From Pacificitalea manganoxidans (GTDB taxonomy: Bacteria > Pseudomonadota > Alphaproteobacteria > Rhodobacterales > Rhodobacteraceae), in NCBI RefSeq assembly GCF_002504165.1, contig NZ_CP021404.1:372001-436000 (forward strand): a DNA stretch of 64,000 nt, written 5' to 3'. This document shows, in pieces, positions 17,490 to 27,992 of this stretch (position 1 is its first letter; every line of letters begins with the position of its first letter). Made by a program: the position numbers and the translations under genes. The notes under the pieces were generated by a model that had not been told where the DNA came from, did no database searches, and worked only from the letters and a program-made list of their open reading frames with translations.

Positions 17490-18758
17490 ATGAGTGAACC
17501 CGCTCCCGCCGCGCCGATCCGGCCTGCGTCCCCCGCATCCGTGCCCCCTGACGCTGCCGCCGCCCCGACCAAGGCTCCGGCACGGGCGGGCATCGTGATT
17601 CTGGCGCTGGCGCTTGGTGGCTTTACCATCGGCACGACCGAGTTTTCGGCAATGAGCCTTGTGCCCTATTTCTCCGTCGGGCTGGGCATTTCCGAGGCGA
17701 CCGCCGCCCATGTCATCAGCGCCTATGCGCTGGGCGTGGTGGTGGGCGCACCGCTCATCGCCGTGCTTGCGGCGCGGGTGGACCGGCGCATGCTGCTGGT
17801 CGCGTTGATGTCGCTTTACGGCATTGCGAACCTGATTTCCGCCGTGACTCCGACCTATGAGCTGATGCTGATCGCGCGGTTCGCGGCGGGGCTGCCGCAT
17901 GGCGCCTATTTCGGGGTGGCGTCGCTGATGGCCGCGTCGCTGGTGCCGCGCAACCGGCGCACAACGGCCGTGGCCCGGATCATGATCGGCCTGACCATCG
18001 CCACCATCGTCGGGGTGCCGTTGAACGTGGTGCTGGGGCAGGGCATCGGCTGGCGCGCGGGGTTCGTCCTGTCGGCGGCGCTGGCCTTTGTCACCGTGGC
18101 GGCGATCTGGGTGTTCGCGCAGCGCGGCACCGGCCCCCGCTCCACGGCGAGCCCGCTGCGCGAATTGGCGGCTCTGGGCAACCGGCAGGTTTTGCTGGCG
18201 CTGCTGACGGGGGCTGTCGCCTTTGGCGGGTTTTTCGCGATCTATACCTATGTCGCCTCGACCCTGCTGACGATCACCCGTGTCGCACCGGGTATGGTGC
18301 CGTGGTATTTCCTGCTGTTCGGAGTGGGCATGACCATCGGCACCATGCTGGCCGGGTGGGCCGCTGACCGGGCGCAGACGCCGACCATTTTCGGGATCAT
18401 GGTGTTTGCGGTGGTGCTGTATGGCAGCTTTGGGTTGGTGGCGGAAAGCCCGGCGCTGCTGGCGGTATTCGTGACTTTGGTCGGGATGACCGGCTGTCTG
18501 TCGACGCCGGTGCAGGCGCGGCTGATGGATGTGGCGGGCGAGGCGCAGACGATGGCGGCGGCCATGAACCACGCCGCGTTCAACGTCGCCAATGCAGCGG
18601 GCCCGTGGGTCGCGTCGATTTTCATCGCCGCAGGCTATCCGTTCACGGTCGCGGGCTGGGTCGGGGTGGCGATGGCGCTGGCCGGGATGGTTGTCTTTGC
18701 GCTGGCTGTTCTAGACGAAAAGCGCCGCGGACTGTTCATCGCGGACCAAGCGTCCTAG
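17490..18758 (+). CDS. MFS transporter, DHA1-type efflux
   Basis: A 422-residue 12-TM major facilitator. After a Pro/Ala-rich N-terminal tail (about 40 residues) comes GFTIGTTEFSAMSLVPYFSVG, the motif of the AraJ/YdhP-like sugar or drug efflux branch, and loop 2-3 ends with ARVDRRMLLVALM. The central loop is short. The substrate is unknown. Start 17490 gives MSEPAP; the SD AGGAGA stands before it. Confidence 0.87.
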   Translation: MSEPAPAAPIRPASPASVPPDAAAAPTKAPARAGIVILALALGGFTIGTTEFSAMSLVPYFSVGLGISEATAAHVISAYALGVVVGAPLIAVLAARVDRRMLLVALMSLYGIANLISAVTPTYELMLIARFAAGLPHGAYFGVASLMAASLVPRNRRTTAVARIMIGLTIATIVGVPLNVVLGQGIGWRAGFVLSAALAFVTVAAIWVFAQRGTGPRSTASPLRELAALGNRQVLLALLTGAVAFGGFFAIYTYVASTLLTITRVAPGMVPWYFLLFGVGMTIGTMLAGWAADRAQTPTIFGIMVFAVVLYGSFGLVAESPALLAVFVTLVGMTGCLSTPVQARLMDVAGEAQTMAAAMNHAAFNVANAAGPWVASIFIAAGYPFTVAGWVGVAMALAGMVVFALAVLDEKRRGLFIADQAS

Positions 18759-18759
18759 C

Positions 18760-19290
18760 TCAGCGCGCCGCGCCCGTTACACATTTGCCGCCTGTGTGAC
18801 AGGCCAGCACCGCGTCGATCTGCGCGGGTGTCGGGTTTTCGTAGAACCAGCCGCCGCAAGGGTCGACTTCGGCGCGGGGGACCGTGGTGGTTTGCTTTAG
18901 ATAGGCCAGCACTTCGCCTTCGGGCAGGCTGGTGGCGCAGAATTGGCCCAGACAGCTCAGCGCGACGGAAACCGGGCGATCCACCGTCTGGTCAAACCCG
19001 TCCTGATCGAGCGCGCGCCCCTGAAACCGGACGCCGTCGGTGATGGCGACCCCGTCCCGTGGCTGTGCGGCGTCGGGCGGCGGCACGGGGGCCGGGCTTG
19101 GCTGCGCGAGCTGGCCGGGCACCGTAAAACGCCCCAGCACGGCCATGTAGCGTTCCGACGAGTCGCGCGCCTGAACGTAGTGCTGCACCGGATCGGGCTG
19201 CAGGCAGCTCAGCGCAGTGGCGGCACCGGGCAGGATGAGCAATGACGTCAGGCCAGCCACTGCGGCGCAGGTGATGCGGGCGGCAGTCAT
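18760..19290 (-). CDS. Secreted cysteine-containing protein of unknown function
   Basis: A 176-residue protein with a clear signal peptide (AARITCAAVAGLTSLLILPGAATA, cleavage after ATA) followed by a mature part with six or more Cys (LSCLQPDP, ALSCLGQFCATSL, DPCGGW, LACHTGGKCV), probably disulfide-bonded in the periplasm. A Pro-rich stretch lies near residues 60-75. I do not recognise the family. Its 3' end almost touches the convergent MFS gene (1-base gap). Confidence 0.65.
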   Translation of the reverse strand: MTAARITCAAVAGLTSLLILPGAATALSCLQPDPVQHYVQARDSSERYMAVLGRFTVPGQLAQPSPAPVPPPDAAQPRDGVAITDGVRFQGRALDQDGFDQTVDRPVSVALSCLGQFCATSLPEGEVLAYLKQTTTVPRAEVDPCGGWFYENPTPAQIDAVLACHTGGKCVTGAAR

Positions 19291-19341
19291 GATGGGATCC
19301 TCCGAGGGGTTGGGTCACCAAGACAGCGTGTTCGGCCCGGT

Positions 19342-20265
19342 TCAGGTTCCCTGCGCGGGGGACATTGGCGGCCCGTCGCCCAATCCTTCGGCAATCAGTG
19401 CGGCCTTCAGCCATGCCCGGAAGTGGCGCGCGGGCGGGGGGAGGCTGCGATCCGGCGCGCGCACCAGAACATAGCGATGCCCCGTGGTTCGGTAGCGCGG
19501 GAATGGCGTGGCCAAGCGGCCGAACCGCAATTGATCGGTGACGAGGATCTCGAAGGCGAGGAAAACGCCCAGCCCGGCGATGGCCGCATCGAGGCACATG
19601 GACGCATCGGGAAAATCCGGGCCATCGCCCAACTGCGCGGGGTCCATGCCTTCGGCATCGAGCCATGTGGACCAATCGAACATCGCGCCCGGCTCGCGGA
19701 TGATCGGCACCTGCGCCAGATCGGCGGGCTGGGTGAGGCGCGCCGCGAGGGTCGGCGCGCAGACCGGAACGACGCGCTGATCGAAGAGAGGCTCCACCTC
19801 CAGCCCCGGCCACGGACCCCTGCCGATGCGCAGGCAGAAATCGAGATCTTCGCGCCGGGGATCGGCCAGCCTGCTCTCGGATTCGATGCGCACCTTGATG
19901 CCGGGGTGGCGCGCATGGAAATCAGGCAGCCGCCAGACCAGCCAGCGCGCGGCAAAGATCGGCGCGACCGAGATCGTCACGACATCTTGGCGCTGACGTT
20001 GCAGCCGGGCCAGCGCGGCGCCGATGCGGGCGAATCCGCCCTCCAGCGCGTCGAAGAGGTCGGCGGCCTCGGCGCGGGGCAACATGCCGCGCGGGGTGCG
20101 GTCAAAAAGCGGGCGGCCCATTGTGTCCTCGATCCGGGCGATCTGCTGGCTGACCGCCCCCGTCGAGACGCCAAGCGCCTGCGCGGCCCGGCCCAGCGTG
20201 CCGAGCCGGGCCACGGTTTCCACCGTGCGCAGGGATTTCAGGGACAGGCGGTCAAGATCATCCAT
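19342..20265 (-). CDS. LysR-type transcriptional regulator (GcvA-like)
   Basis: A 307-residue LTTR. The N-terminal winged helix (residues about 6-65) has SLKSLRTVETVARLGTLGRAAQALGVSTGAVSQQI, then a linker helix and an effector-binding domain with the GcvA-branch features VVTISVAPIFAARWLVWRLPDF and DLDFCLRIGRGPWPG. The effector and targets are not apparent; the divergent small gene and acpS are the nearest candidates. Confidence 0.88.
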   Translation of the reverse strand: MDDLDRLSLKSLRTVETVARLGTLGRAAQALGVSTGAVSQQIARIEDTMGRPLFDRTPRGMLPRAEAADLFDALEGGFARIGAALARLQRQRQDVVTISVAPIFAARWLVWRLPDFHARHPGIKVRIESESRLADPRREDLDFCLRIGRGPWPGLEVEPLFDQRVVPVCAPTLAARLTQPADLAQVPIIREPGAMFDWSTWLDAEGMDPAQLGDGPDFPDASMCLDAAIAGLGVFLAFEILVTDQLRFGRLATPFPRYRTTGHRYVLVRAPDRSLPPPARHFRAWLKAALIAEGLGDGPPMSPAQGT

Positions 20266-20336
20266 TCAGTTCATCTAAACCCTGAACCGCCAGTTCTGCA
20301 ATTCTTAGCCATTCTGGGCGGGGCTATATTCAGATC

Positions 20337-20600
20337 ATGTTCAAACGCATCGCCCTTTTCCTCCGCCATCGTGGCCGTCACCAGCGGCTGCGCGGTGTGC
20401 TCGATCATCCCGAACTGGCGGGGTTGGGGGCCCGCGCGCTGGCGGATATGCCGATCCCGTGGCCTGCGCCATCCGATCAGGCACCGGATCAGGCAGACGC
20501 GCCGGTCTTGATGCCGGAGGGGAGCGGTGCGACACAGGGCATCACCCCATCGCCGGAGACCTGCCCATGCGCCGCTCGCCCCGTTTCTGCCTGCTGCTGA
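20337..20600 (+). CDS. small hypothetical protein upstream of acpS
   Basis: An 87-codon frame ([41 protein letters not shown]...) between the divergent LysR gene and acpS. The basic N-terminal half reads like a small helical protein; the C-terminal Pro/Ser/Cys-rich part does not look conserved, so the true gene may be shorter or absent. There is no convincing SD. I do not recognise a family. Confidence 0.35.
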   Translation: MFKRIALFLRHRGRHQRLRGVLDHPELAGLGARALADMPIPWPAPSDQAPDQADAPVLMPEGSGATQGITPSPETCPCAARPVSACC

Positions 20601-20628
20601 CCCCGCGCCCCGCAAAGGCACCGGGCGC

Positions 20629-21036
20629 ATGATCCTTGGCATCGGCACCGACCTTGCCAATATCGAGCGGATCGCAGCGACGCTGGAGAGGTTCGGCGAC
20701 CGGTTCCGCGACCGCGTCTTTACCGAGACGGAGCAGGCCAAGGCCGAGCGCCGCGCCGATGTGGCGGGCACCTATGCCAAGCGCTGGGCCGCGAAGGAGG
20801 CCTGTTCCAAGGCGCTGGGCACTGGTCTGCGCATGGGCATCGCATGGAAGGACATGGCGGTCCGCAATCTGGACACCGGGCAGCCGACGATGGAGCTGAG
20901 CGGATGGGCGGCGGAGCGGCTTGCCATGATGACCCCGGCGGGTCACGAGCCGGTGATCCATGTCACCCTGACCGACGATCACCCTTGGGCACAGGCGTTT
21001 GTGCTGATCGAGGCACGCCCCGTCGCGGCGCGCTGA
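20629..21036 (+). CDS. acpS: Holo-[acyl-carrier-protein] synthase
   Basis: A 135-residue trimeric phosphopantetheinyl transferase that loads acyl carrier protein. Mg-binding Asp is in [12 protein letters not shown] and the second motif is [16 protein letters not shown]. Start 20629 (MILGIGTDL) is the standard N-terminus, so the upstream frame is not used. In most alphaproteobacteria acpS directly follows pdxJ; here pdxJ is 15 kb away (35699). lepB follows 77 bases downstream. Confidence 0.94.
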   Translation: MILGIGTDLANIERIAATLERFGDRFRDRVFTETEQAKAERRADVAGTYAKRWAAKEACSKALGTGLRMGIAWKDMAVRNLDTGQPTMELSGWAAERLAMMTPAGHEPVIHVTLTDDHPWAQAFVLIEARPVAAR

Positions 21037-21113
21037 TCCTTCCCCTGCCTTGACAGTGCGTGGGCCTGCACCCATGAAGCGCGCATATTCATTCTGGTGT
21101 CGGGCAGGAACAG

Positions 21114-21899
21114 ATGGCTAAAAGCAGCAAGAAAAGCGAAGGCATTGGCGAAACGATCAAAACGGTCGTCTATGCGTTGCTGATCGCGGGTATCTTCCGC
21201 ACGCTGTTCTTCCAGCCGTTCTGGATCCCATCCGGGTCGATGAAGGAAACGCTGTTGATCGGCGATTTCCTGTTCGTCAACAAGATGGCCTATGGCTATT
21301 CGCAATATTCCTGCCCCTTCGGCCTGTGTCCCATCGACGGGCGGTTGTTCGGCGATGAGCCCGAGCGCGGCGATGTGGTGGTGTTCCGCCATCCGGTCAA
21401 CGGACAGGATTTCATCAAGCGCCTGATCGGCCTGCCCGGCGACAAGGTGCAGATCCGCAATGGCGTCGTGTTCGTGAATGACGAGGAATTCCCGCAGGAG
21501 CCGATCGGCACCTTCGACGAAGACATGGCCCCGCAGGGACCGCAGCAATTGTTCCCGAAATGCGCCAACGCGCCGGTCGGGCAGGGCGGCACCTGCGAGA
21601 AGGAAGCCTACCGCGAGACCAACGCCGAAGGCCGCAGCTACACCGTGCTGAACGTGGGCAACGGCCCGACCGATAACACCAATGTCTACACGGTGCCCGA
21701 GGGGCATTACTTCTTCATGGGCGACAACCGCGACAATTCCACCGACAGTCGTGTCAGTCAGATGGCCCGCGGTGTCGGGTTCGTGCCCTATGAGAACCTG
21801 ATTGGCCGGGCGGACCGGGTGATCTTCTCCTCGGCGGGCAAGTCGCTGTTCTACATCTGGACCTGGCGGCTCGACCGCTTCTTTGAAAAGGTCGAATGA
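21114..21899 (+). CDS. lepB: Signal peptidase I
   Basis: A 261-residue inner-membrane serine protease that removes signal peptides. The membrane anchor is residues about 17-38, the nucleophile is Ser42 in IPSGSMKE, the general base is Lys102 in FIKRLIGLPGD, and box E is GDNRDNSTDSR. An inserted region between residues 60 and 190 carries four Cys, as in other Rhodobacterales. The rnc gene follows after 30 bases. Confidence 0.95.
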   Translation: MAKSSKKSEGIGETIKTVVYALLIAGIFRTLFFQPFWIPSGSMKETLLIGDFLFVNKMAYGYSQYSCPFGLCPIDGRLFGDEPERGDVVVFRHPVNGQDFIKRLIGLPGDKVQIRNGVVFVNDEEFPQEPIGTFDEDMAPQGPQQLFPKCANAPVGQGGTCEKEAYRETNAEGRSYTVLNVGNGPTDNTNVYTVPEGHYFFMGDNRDNSTDSRVSQMARGVGFVPYENLIGRADRVIFSSAGKSLFYIWTWRLDRFFEKVE

Positions 21900-21929
21900 T
21901 GCGTGCATCTTTGGCATAATGGGGCGGAG

Positions 21930-22616
21930 ATGAAGGTTTCCGCAGAGGTCAGGGCATTTGAATCCCGGCTCGGACACCGGTTTACCCGGCCCGAGTTGCT
22001 GTCGCGCGCTTTGACGCATCCGTCGATCGCAACCGAAACGCGGCCCTCGAACCAGCGGATGGAGTTTCTGGGCGACCGGGTGCTGAACCTCGTGATGGCG
22101 GAGGCGCTTTATACCGCTGACCGCTACGCCGATGAGGGGCAGCTGGCGCCGCGCTACAATGTGCTGGTGCGCAAGGAAACCTGCGCTGACGTGGCGCGCG
22201 ACATTGATCTGGGTGCCGTGCTGCGACTAGGCCGGTCCGAGATGATGACCGGCGGTCGGCGCAAGCAGGCGCTGCTGGGCGATGCGATGGAGGCGGTGAT
22301 TGCCGCGCTTTATCTCGATGCCGGGCTGGATATCGCGCGGGAGATCATTCTGCGTCTCTGGGGCGAGCGCATCGACACCGCCGAGGCCCGCGCCCGCGAC
22401 GCCAAGACCGCGTTGCAGGAATGGGCGCAGGGGCGCGGAATGGCCCCGCCCCGCTATGTCGAAACCGGGCGCAGCGGTCCCGACCACGCGCCGGTCTTTA
22501 CCATTTCCGCCCGCCTCGACAACGGGGCCGAGGCAAGCGCGTCCGCGAATTCGAAACGCCAGGCCGAGCAGGCAGCTGCCGCCGACCTGCTTGCCCGGCT
22601 GGAGAGCAGCACATGA
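21930..22616 (+). CDS. rnc: Ribonuclease III
   Basis: A 228-residue double-strand RNA endonuclease for rRNA and mRNA processing. The signature motif [19 protein letters not shown] holds the catalytic Glu and Asp, [16 protein letters not shown] supplies the second acidic set, and a dsRNA-binding domain fills the last 70 residues. Start 21930 ([11 protein letters not shown]) was chosen over GTG 21903, which would add nine unrelated residues. The stop overlaps the era start (ATGA). Confidence 0.94.
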   Translation: MKVSAEVRAFESRLGHRFTRPELLSRALTHPSIATETRPSNQRMEFLGDRVLNLVMAEALYTADRYADEGQLAPRYNVLVRKETCADVARDIDLGAVLRLGRSEMMTGGRRKQALLGDAMEAVIAALYLDAGLDIAREIILRLWGERIDTAEARARDAKTALQEWAQGRGMAPPRYVETGRSGPDHAPVFTISARLDNGAEASASANSKRQAEQAAAADLLARLESST

Positions 22617-23536
22617 GCGAAGAACAGACCCAGACCCGCGCCGGTTTCGTCGCGCTGATCGGTGAGCCCAATGCGGGCAAATCCACCCTGTTGAACCGGA
22701 TGGTTGGCGCCAAGGTGTCGATCGTCACGCATAAGGTACAGACCACCCGCGCCCGTATTCGCGGCGTCGCCATCGAAGGCGCAAGCCAGATCGTGTTCGT
22801 GGACACGCCCGGGGTCTTCCGCCCCCGTCGCCGTCTGGATCGGGCGATGGTCGCCGCCGCATGGGGCGGGGCCGCCGATGCCGATGTGGTCGTCCTGCTG
22901 ATCGAGGCGCATCGCGGCATCACCGATGGGGTGCGCGCCATCGTCGAGGCGCTGAAAGAGCGGGCCACCGGCCAGCCTGTCGCGCTGGCGATCAACAAGA
23001 TCGACCGCGTGCGCGCCGAGGTGCTGTTGAAGCTCAGTTCGGACATGAACGCGCTTTACGATTTCGCCGGCACCTACATGATTTCCGCCGAGAAGGGCTA
23101 TGGCGTCGATGACCTGCGCGGCTGGCTGGCCGAAACCCTGCCGGAGAGCCCGTGGCTCTATCCCGAAGATCAGATCGCCGATCTGCCGATGCGCATGATC
23201 GCCGCCGAGATCACCCGCGAGAAGCTGACCCTGCGCCTGCATCAGGAACTACCCTATCAGCTGACGGTGGAGACCGAAGCATGGGAGGAGCGCAAGGATG
23301 GCTCCGCCCGGATCGACCAGATCATCTATGTCGCCCGTGATGGCCATAAGGGCATCGTGCTGGGCAACAAGGGCGAAACGGTGAAGGCCGTGGGACAGGC
23401 CGCGCGCACCGATCTGGAAGAATTCACGGGCCGAAAGATCCACCTGTTCCTACAGGTGAAAGTGCGCCCGAACTGGCTGGAAGAGGCCGAACGCTATTCC
23501 GAGATGGGCCTCGATTTCAAAGACGGCAACACCTGA
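22613..23536 (+). CDS. era: GTPase Era
   Basis: A 307-residue GTPase for 16S rRNA maturation and 30S assembly. G1 is [10 protein letters not shown]3 is DTPG, G4 is NKID, and the C-terminal KH domain has [25 protein letters not shown]. Switch-I region [12 protein letters not shown] is typical. Its stop overlaps the DUF1491 start. rnc-era coupling is classical. Confidence 0.96.
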   Translation: MSEEQTQTRAGFVALIGEPNAGKSTLLNRMVGAKVSIVTHKVQTTRARIRGVAIEGASQIVFVDTPGVFRPRRRLDRAMVAAAWGGAADADVVVLLIEAHRGITDGVRAIVEALKERATGQPVALAINKIDRVRAEVLLKLSSDMNALYDFAGTYMISAEKGYGVDDLRGWLAETLPESPWLYPEDQIADLPMRMIAAEITREKLTLRLHQELPYQLTVETEAWEERKDGSARIDQIIYVARDGHKGIVLGNKGETVKAVGQAARTDLEEFTGRKIHLFLQVKVRPNWLEEAERYSEMGLDFKDGNT

Positions 23537-23874
23537 TGAGCGCCGTGCCGCGTCTGGCCGCCGGGTTCTGGGTGCGGGCTTATCTGGCGCGACTGCGGCT
23601 AGCGGATATCCCGGCCTTTGTCGTGGCCAAGGGGGATGAGCAGGCGGGCGCGGTGTTGATCAAGGTCAACACGCTTGACGGTCAGGCCGCCGCCTATCAG
23701 CGGATCATGGCGATGGATGGCTCCCGCCCTTGGGACGTGCTGGCCCAAGGCGACGATGCGGAGGTCGAAGCCGCGCTGACGCGGCAACGGGGCTATGATC
23801 GCGACCTGTGGCTGATCGAGGTGGAGGACCGCGCCGGGCGTCATCTGCTGGACGAGCCCGGTCTGGCCGATTGA
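23536..23874 (+). CDS. DUF1491 family protein
   Basis: A 112-residue soluble protein. RLAAGFWVRAYLARLRLADIPAFVVAKGDEQAGAVLIKVN and the final RDLWLIEVEDRAGRHLLDEP are the family features. Its function is unknown; the gene normally follows era in alphaproteobacteria, often with recO next. recO is not found after it here. Confidence 0.85.
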   Translation: MSAVPRLAAGFWVRAYLARLRLADIPAFVVAKGDEQAGAVLIKVNTLDGQAAAYQRIMAMDGSRPWDVLAQGDDAEVEAALTRQRGYDRDLWLIEVEDRAGRHLLDEPGLAD

Positions 23875-23910
23875 CGCGGCGCGAGGGTTCGCCGCCGTCC
23901 GGTGCCCTGC

Positions 23911-24930
23911 TTACTGCGCGGCGATGGCGACCTGCATGTTGTCGAGCATATCGTCCATGACCACGAAATCACCCACCGCATCGCAGTCGGGCAGCCGCAG
24001 CCGCAGGTCGAGAGGCTCTGTCGGGGTCGCGGCGCTGTCGGTCGCAAGCTCCGCCCATGCCTCGCGTCCGCAATTGGCATAGGTCACTTCGGCCTCGACG
24101 CTGATCGTCACCGCAAGCGGGGCGTCTGGGCTGCGCGGCGCGGTGTAGATTTCGACCATGCGCGCACCGGGGAGGCTGGTATCCCCCAGCGTCTCGAACC
24201 GGCCCACGCCCTGCACGACGCCCGCGTGCAAATGGCCCGGCGCGTCAAACGCCGCGCCGTTTTCATAGGCGTGCAGCGCCAGATCCTGTGCGCCGATCCA
24301 GTGCAGCGTCGTGTGCACATAGTCCGCCGCGTCCGGCACCTCGGCGCGGGCCTCCAGCGTCGTGCCATCGTCGAACCGGATGCGGGTGACGGTGTGGGTG
24401 GACAGCGCGGGCATCTCAAGGCTGAGCCAGCCGTCGCCATCCGTGCGGGCGCTGAAATTCAGCGGGCCTTGGGTGATCGACACGCCGGCATTGACGCGGC
24501 AGCCCGCCAGAACAGTCACTGCGACGCGACCCTGCGGTGCGGCCGCGGCCAGCGCATCGGTTTCGCAGGCAGGGCTATGAGGGCCGATTTCCCGGTCGGC
24601 CAATTGCGCGACCGCGTCGGGCGTCGGTGCCGCGGAGGCAAGCCGAACGGGCAGGTCGGTTTCAGGCAACGGCAACAGCGATGGCACCGGGTCTGCAGGC
24701 AGGCGCTGCGCGGTAAAGCTTGAAATGCGGGGCAGATCGGCCTGTGCCTCGGGGGCGTCGGCGGGGGCCAGTGCAGCGGTGGCCACGACTGCGGGTTGAG
24801 CCGTTTCGGCAGCGGGGGTCGCCGCGGCCTGACCGCTGAACCATGTGTTCTGAGCCAGTTGCACGGCGAAAACCACAGCGGCGAACAGCCCGCCGGCGAT
24901 CAATCCGCGTTTGATCCGTTTGCGCTCCAT
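23911..24930 (-). CDS. Membrane-anchored periplasmic protein of unknown function
   Basis: A 339-residue protein with a basic N-terminus (MERKRIKRGL), one membrane anchor (about 10-28, IAGGLFAAVVFAVQLA), an Ala/Pro-rich linker to about residue 120, and a beta-rich C-terminal domain with Cys residues (SPACETD, LAGCRVN, YANCGRE, LPDCDAV). I do not recognise the domain; similar proteins next to secA occur in Rhodobacteraceae as far as I recall. It lies downstream of secA on the same strand, but behind the secA terminator. Confidence 0.7.
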   Translation of the reverse strand: MERKRIKRGLIAGGLFAAVVFAVQLAQNTWFSGQAAATPAAETAQPAVVATAALAPADAPEAQADLPRISSFTAQRLPADPVPSLLPLPETDLPVRLASAAPTPDAVAQLADREIGPHSPACETDALAAAAPQGRVAVTVLAGCRVNAGVSITQGPLNFSARTDGDGWLSLEMPALSTHTVTRIRFDDGTTLEARAEVPDAADYVHTTLHWIGAQDLALHAYENGAAFDAPGHLHAGVVQGVGRFETLGDTSLPGARMVEIYTAPRSPDAPLAVTISVEAEVTYANCGREAWAELATDSAATPTEPLDLRLRLPDCDAVGDFVVMDDMLDNMQVAIAAQ

Positions 24931-25049
24931 GCCGTGTCACTCCGCTCGCATTGCACCTGCTTACCGAGGTAACCGGCAATCCTGTCCAAGTTATGGAAAG
25001 TTGTGCCTAAATCTCTCCTCAATGCCGCCTTCAGCGCCGGGATCGCCAC

Positions 25050-25079
25050 GAAAAAGCCCCGCCGGTGAGGGCGGGGCTT
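25050..25079 (-). terminator. secA terminator
   Basis: A perfect 10-bp stem (25054-25063 with 25070-25079, loop GGTGAG) followed on the minus strand by a five-T run. It is 27 bases after the secA stop. Confidence 0.9.
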
Positions 25080-25105
25080 GGTGTGTCTAGCAAACGGGGC
25101 GCGGA

Positions 25106-27802
25106 TCAGACCATGCGCCCGTGGCAGTTCTTGAACTTCTCGCCGGAGCCGCAGGGGCAGGGATCATTGCGGCGCGGATCGCCCCATGTTTCGGGGGCGG
25201 TTTCGTCAAAACCCTCGACCAGCGGAGCGGGGCCGCCCGCCTCCGGGCCGCCTTCGGCCTGACGGTCCAGTTCCTGCCGCTGCGCGACAAGCTGCTGCAT
25301 CATCTTGGCCTGCTCCTCGGGGGAGATCGGGCGAATGCGGGACAGCTTCTGCGTGACTTCGGCGCGGAGCCCGTCAAGCAGACCTTCGAACAACTGGAAC
25401 GACTCGTTTTTGTATTCGTTCAGCGGATCGCGCTGCGCATAGCCGCGGAAGCCCACGACCGAGCGCAGATGCTCCAGCGTCAGCAGATGCTCGCGCCATT
25501 TCTGGTCGATGGTCTGGAGCAGCACCTGCTTTTCGATGGTGCGCATGGTTTCGTCGCCGAACGCTTCGGCCTTCTCGGCCATGAACCTGTCGCTTTCGGC
25601 TTCCAGCCGCTCGCGCACGGTTTCGTCGTCAACACCGTCTTCCTCACCCCATTCGGTGATCGGAAGGGTCAGGCCCAGATGTTCCTGCACTTCGGCCTGC
25701 AGACGCTCCATTTCCCACTGGTCGGCGTAGGATTTGGCGGGCATGCAATCATCGACCAGATCGTCGATCACCTGATGGCGCATGTCGCGGACGATCTCGG
25801 ACAAGTCCTTGCTTTCCATGATCTCCCGGCGCTGGCCGAAGATGACCTTCCGCTGGTCGTTCATCACATCGTCGAACTTCAGCAGATGCTTGCGGATGTC
25901 GAAGTTGCGGCCTTCGACCTTGGCCTGCGCCTTCTCCAGCGATTTGTTCACCCACGGGTGCACGATCGCTTCGCCGTCCTTCATGCCGAGCGAGGACAGA
26001 ACCTTATCCAGCCGCTCGGAGCCGAAGATCCGCATCAGGTCGTCTTCCAGCGACAGGAAGAACGCCGAACGACCGGGGTCGCCCTGACGGCCCGACCGAC
26101 CGCGAAGCTGGTTATCGATGCGGCGGCTTTCGTGACGCTCGGTGGCCAGAACGAACAGGCCGCCTGCCTCCAACACGCGCTGCTTTTCGTCGGCGACCTC
26201 GGCCTCCATCCGTTTGCGCACCTCTTCGGGGTCCGCATCGGGATCGGCGGCGAGCGCGTCCAGAACCTTCATCTCGACGTTGCCGCCAAGCTGAATATCC
26301 GTGCCGCGCCCGGCCATGTTGGTGGCGATGGTCACAGCGCCCAGCTTGCCCGCGTCGGCAATGATCTGCGCTTCCTGTTCGTGCTGGCGGGCGTTCAGGA
26401 CGTTATGGGGGACGCCTTCGGCCTGCAGAAGCTGCGACAGGAATTCGGATTTCTCGATCGAGGTGGTGCCGACAAGCGCGGGCTGGCCCTTTGCATGGGC
26501 GACCTTGATCTCCTCGACGATGGCGTCGAATTTTTCCTTGGCCGTGCGATAGACCGCGTCGTGTTCATCCACACGGGCGATGCCGCGATTGGTCGGCACT
26601 TCGACCACGCCGAGGCCATAGATTTCGGCAAACTCCTCGGCCTCGGTGGTGCCGGTGCCGGTCATCCCTGCGAGCTTGTCATACAGGCGGAAATAATTCT
26701 GGAAGGTGACAGAGGCGAGGGTCACGTTCTCGGGCTTGATCTCAAGCCCCTCTTTCGCCTCGATCGCCTGATGCAGACCGTCGGACAACCGACGCCCGAC
26801 CATCATCCGGCCCGTGAATTCATCGATCAGCAACACTTCGCCGTCGCGGACGATGTAGTCCTTGTCGCGCGTGAACATCTTATGCGCCTTCAACGCCTGC
26901 GTGGCGTGATGGACGATGGATGTGCTTTCCGGATCATAGAGCGACTGCGCTTCCGGCAGGATACCGGCGTCGTGCAGCAGCTTCTCCATCGCTTCGTTGC
27001 CTTCGTCGGTGAAGGTCACGTTGCGCTGTTTTTCGTCCAGAACGTAATGCGTGTCGTCGAGGTTCGGCACGATCTGATCGACAGATTTGTAAAGTTCCGA
27101 ACGGTCCGTGCTGGGCCCCGAAATGATCAGCGGGGTGCGGGCCTCGTCGATCAGGATCGAGTCGACCTCATCCACGATCGCGAAGTTGTGCGGCCGCTGG
27201 GCCATTTCCTTTAGGTCGGACTTCATGTTGTCACGCAGGTAGTCGAACCCAAGCTCGTTGTTCGTGGCATAGGTCACGTCGGCCTGATAGGCCTCGCGCT
27301 TCTCGCCATCGGGCTGCTGGGGGTAAACGACGCCGGTGGTCAGGCCAAGCGCGGTATAGACCTTCGACATCCATTCCGCATCACGGCGGGCGAGGTAGTC
27401 GTTGACCGTGACGATATGCACGCCCTTGCCCGACAGCGCGTTGAGATAGGCGGGGAAGGTGGCGACGAGCGTCTTGCCTTCCCCGGTCTTCATCTCCGCG
27501 ATATTGCCCTGATGCAGGAAGATCCCGCCCATAAGCTGCACGTCAAAGGCCCGCAGGCCAAGCGCCCGGCGCGCGCCTTCGCGGCAGTTGGCAAAGGCCT
27601 CGGGCAGCAGGTCGTCAAGGCTTTCGCCATTGCGGGCCCGCTCTGCCAGCGCCTTCGTCTTGTCCTTGATCCCCTCGTCCGTGAGTTTTTCGAACTCGGG
27701 CTCCAGCGCGTTGATCTTCGCGACCAGGGGCAGGGTTGCCTTTACTTTGCGGTCGTTCGGCGTGCCGAAGACCTTTTTCGCGATCGATCCGATCCCAAGC
27801 AT
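25106..27802 (-). CDS. secA: Protein translocase ATPase SecA
   Basis: An 898-residue Sec motor ATPase. Walker A is [20 protein letters not shown], Walker B region [20 protein letters not shown], motif for helicase region 2 is GRAGRGTD-like ([15 protein letters not shown]), and the [17 protein letters not shown] segment is strictly conserved. The C-terminus has the zinc motif [14 protein letters not shown] that binds SecB. It is divergent from the parvulin gene. Confidence 0.98.
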   Translation of the reverse strand: MLGIGSIAKKVFGTPNDRKVKATLPLVAKINALEPEFEKLTDEGIKDKTKALAERARNGESLDDLLPEAFANCREGARRALGLRAFDVQLMGGIFLHQGNIAEMKTGEGKTLVATFPAYLNALSGKGVHIVTVNDYLARRDAEWMSKVYTALGLTTGVVYPQQPDGEKREAYQADVTYATNNELGFDYLRDNMKSDLKEMAQRPHNFAIVDEVDSILIDEARTPLIISGPSTDRSELYKSVDQIVPNLDDTHYVLDEKQRNVTFTDEGNEAMEKLLHDAGILPEAQSLYDPESTSIVHHATQALKAHKMFTRDKDYIVRDGEVLLIDEFTGRMMVGRRLSDGLHQAIEAKEGLEIKPENVTLASVTFQNYFRLYDKLAGMTGTGTTEAEEFAEIYGLGVVEVPTNRGIARVDEHDAVYRTAKEKFDAIVEEIKVAHAKGQPALVGTTSIEKSEFLSQLLQAEGVPHNVLNARQHEQEAQIIADAGKLGAVTIATNMAGRGTDIQLGGNVEMKVLDALAADPDADPEEVRKRMEAEVADEKQRVLEAGGLFVLATERHESRRIDNQLRGRSGRQGDPGRSAFFLSLEDDLMRIFGSERLDKVLSSLGMKDGEAIVHPWVNKSLEKAQAKVEGRNFDIRKHLLKFDDVMNDQRKVIFGQRREIMESKDLSEIVRDMRHQVIDDLVDDCMPAKSYADQWEMERLQAEVQEHLGLTLPITEWGEEDGVDDETVRERLEAESDRFMAEKAEAFGDETMRTIEKQVLLQTIDQKWREHLLTLEHLRSVVGFRGYAQRDPLNEYKNESFQLFEGLLDGLRAEVTQKLSRIRPISPEEQAKMMQQLVAQRQELDRQAEGGPEAGGPAPLVEGFDETAPETWGDPRRNDPCPCGSGEKFKNCHGRMV

Positions 27803-27992
27803 GTTTTCTCCGACTGCCTAGCCTGACGCGGTTGTGTCTCACCTGTGTCCGGAAGTTGCCTTGCCCGCCCCTCCCGGCGGCCCTAGAAAGTCGGGGGATG
27901 AAGACGGGCCCGGCATTGCGGACCAATCGCGATGTAAGCGCCCGCCCCCATAGTGTCAACGTCGCCCCCGCGGCGGCCGAAAGGAGAGATAC

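Noticed and set aside
20567-20632. 21-codon frame ending on the acpS start codon ([21 protein letters not shown])
   Set aside because: The ATGA overlap is suggestive, but the frame is very short, lacks an SD and overlaps another weak frame.
25121-27214. 697-codon frame opposite secA
   Set aside because: Shadow frame caused by high GC3; no SD and no family features.
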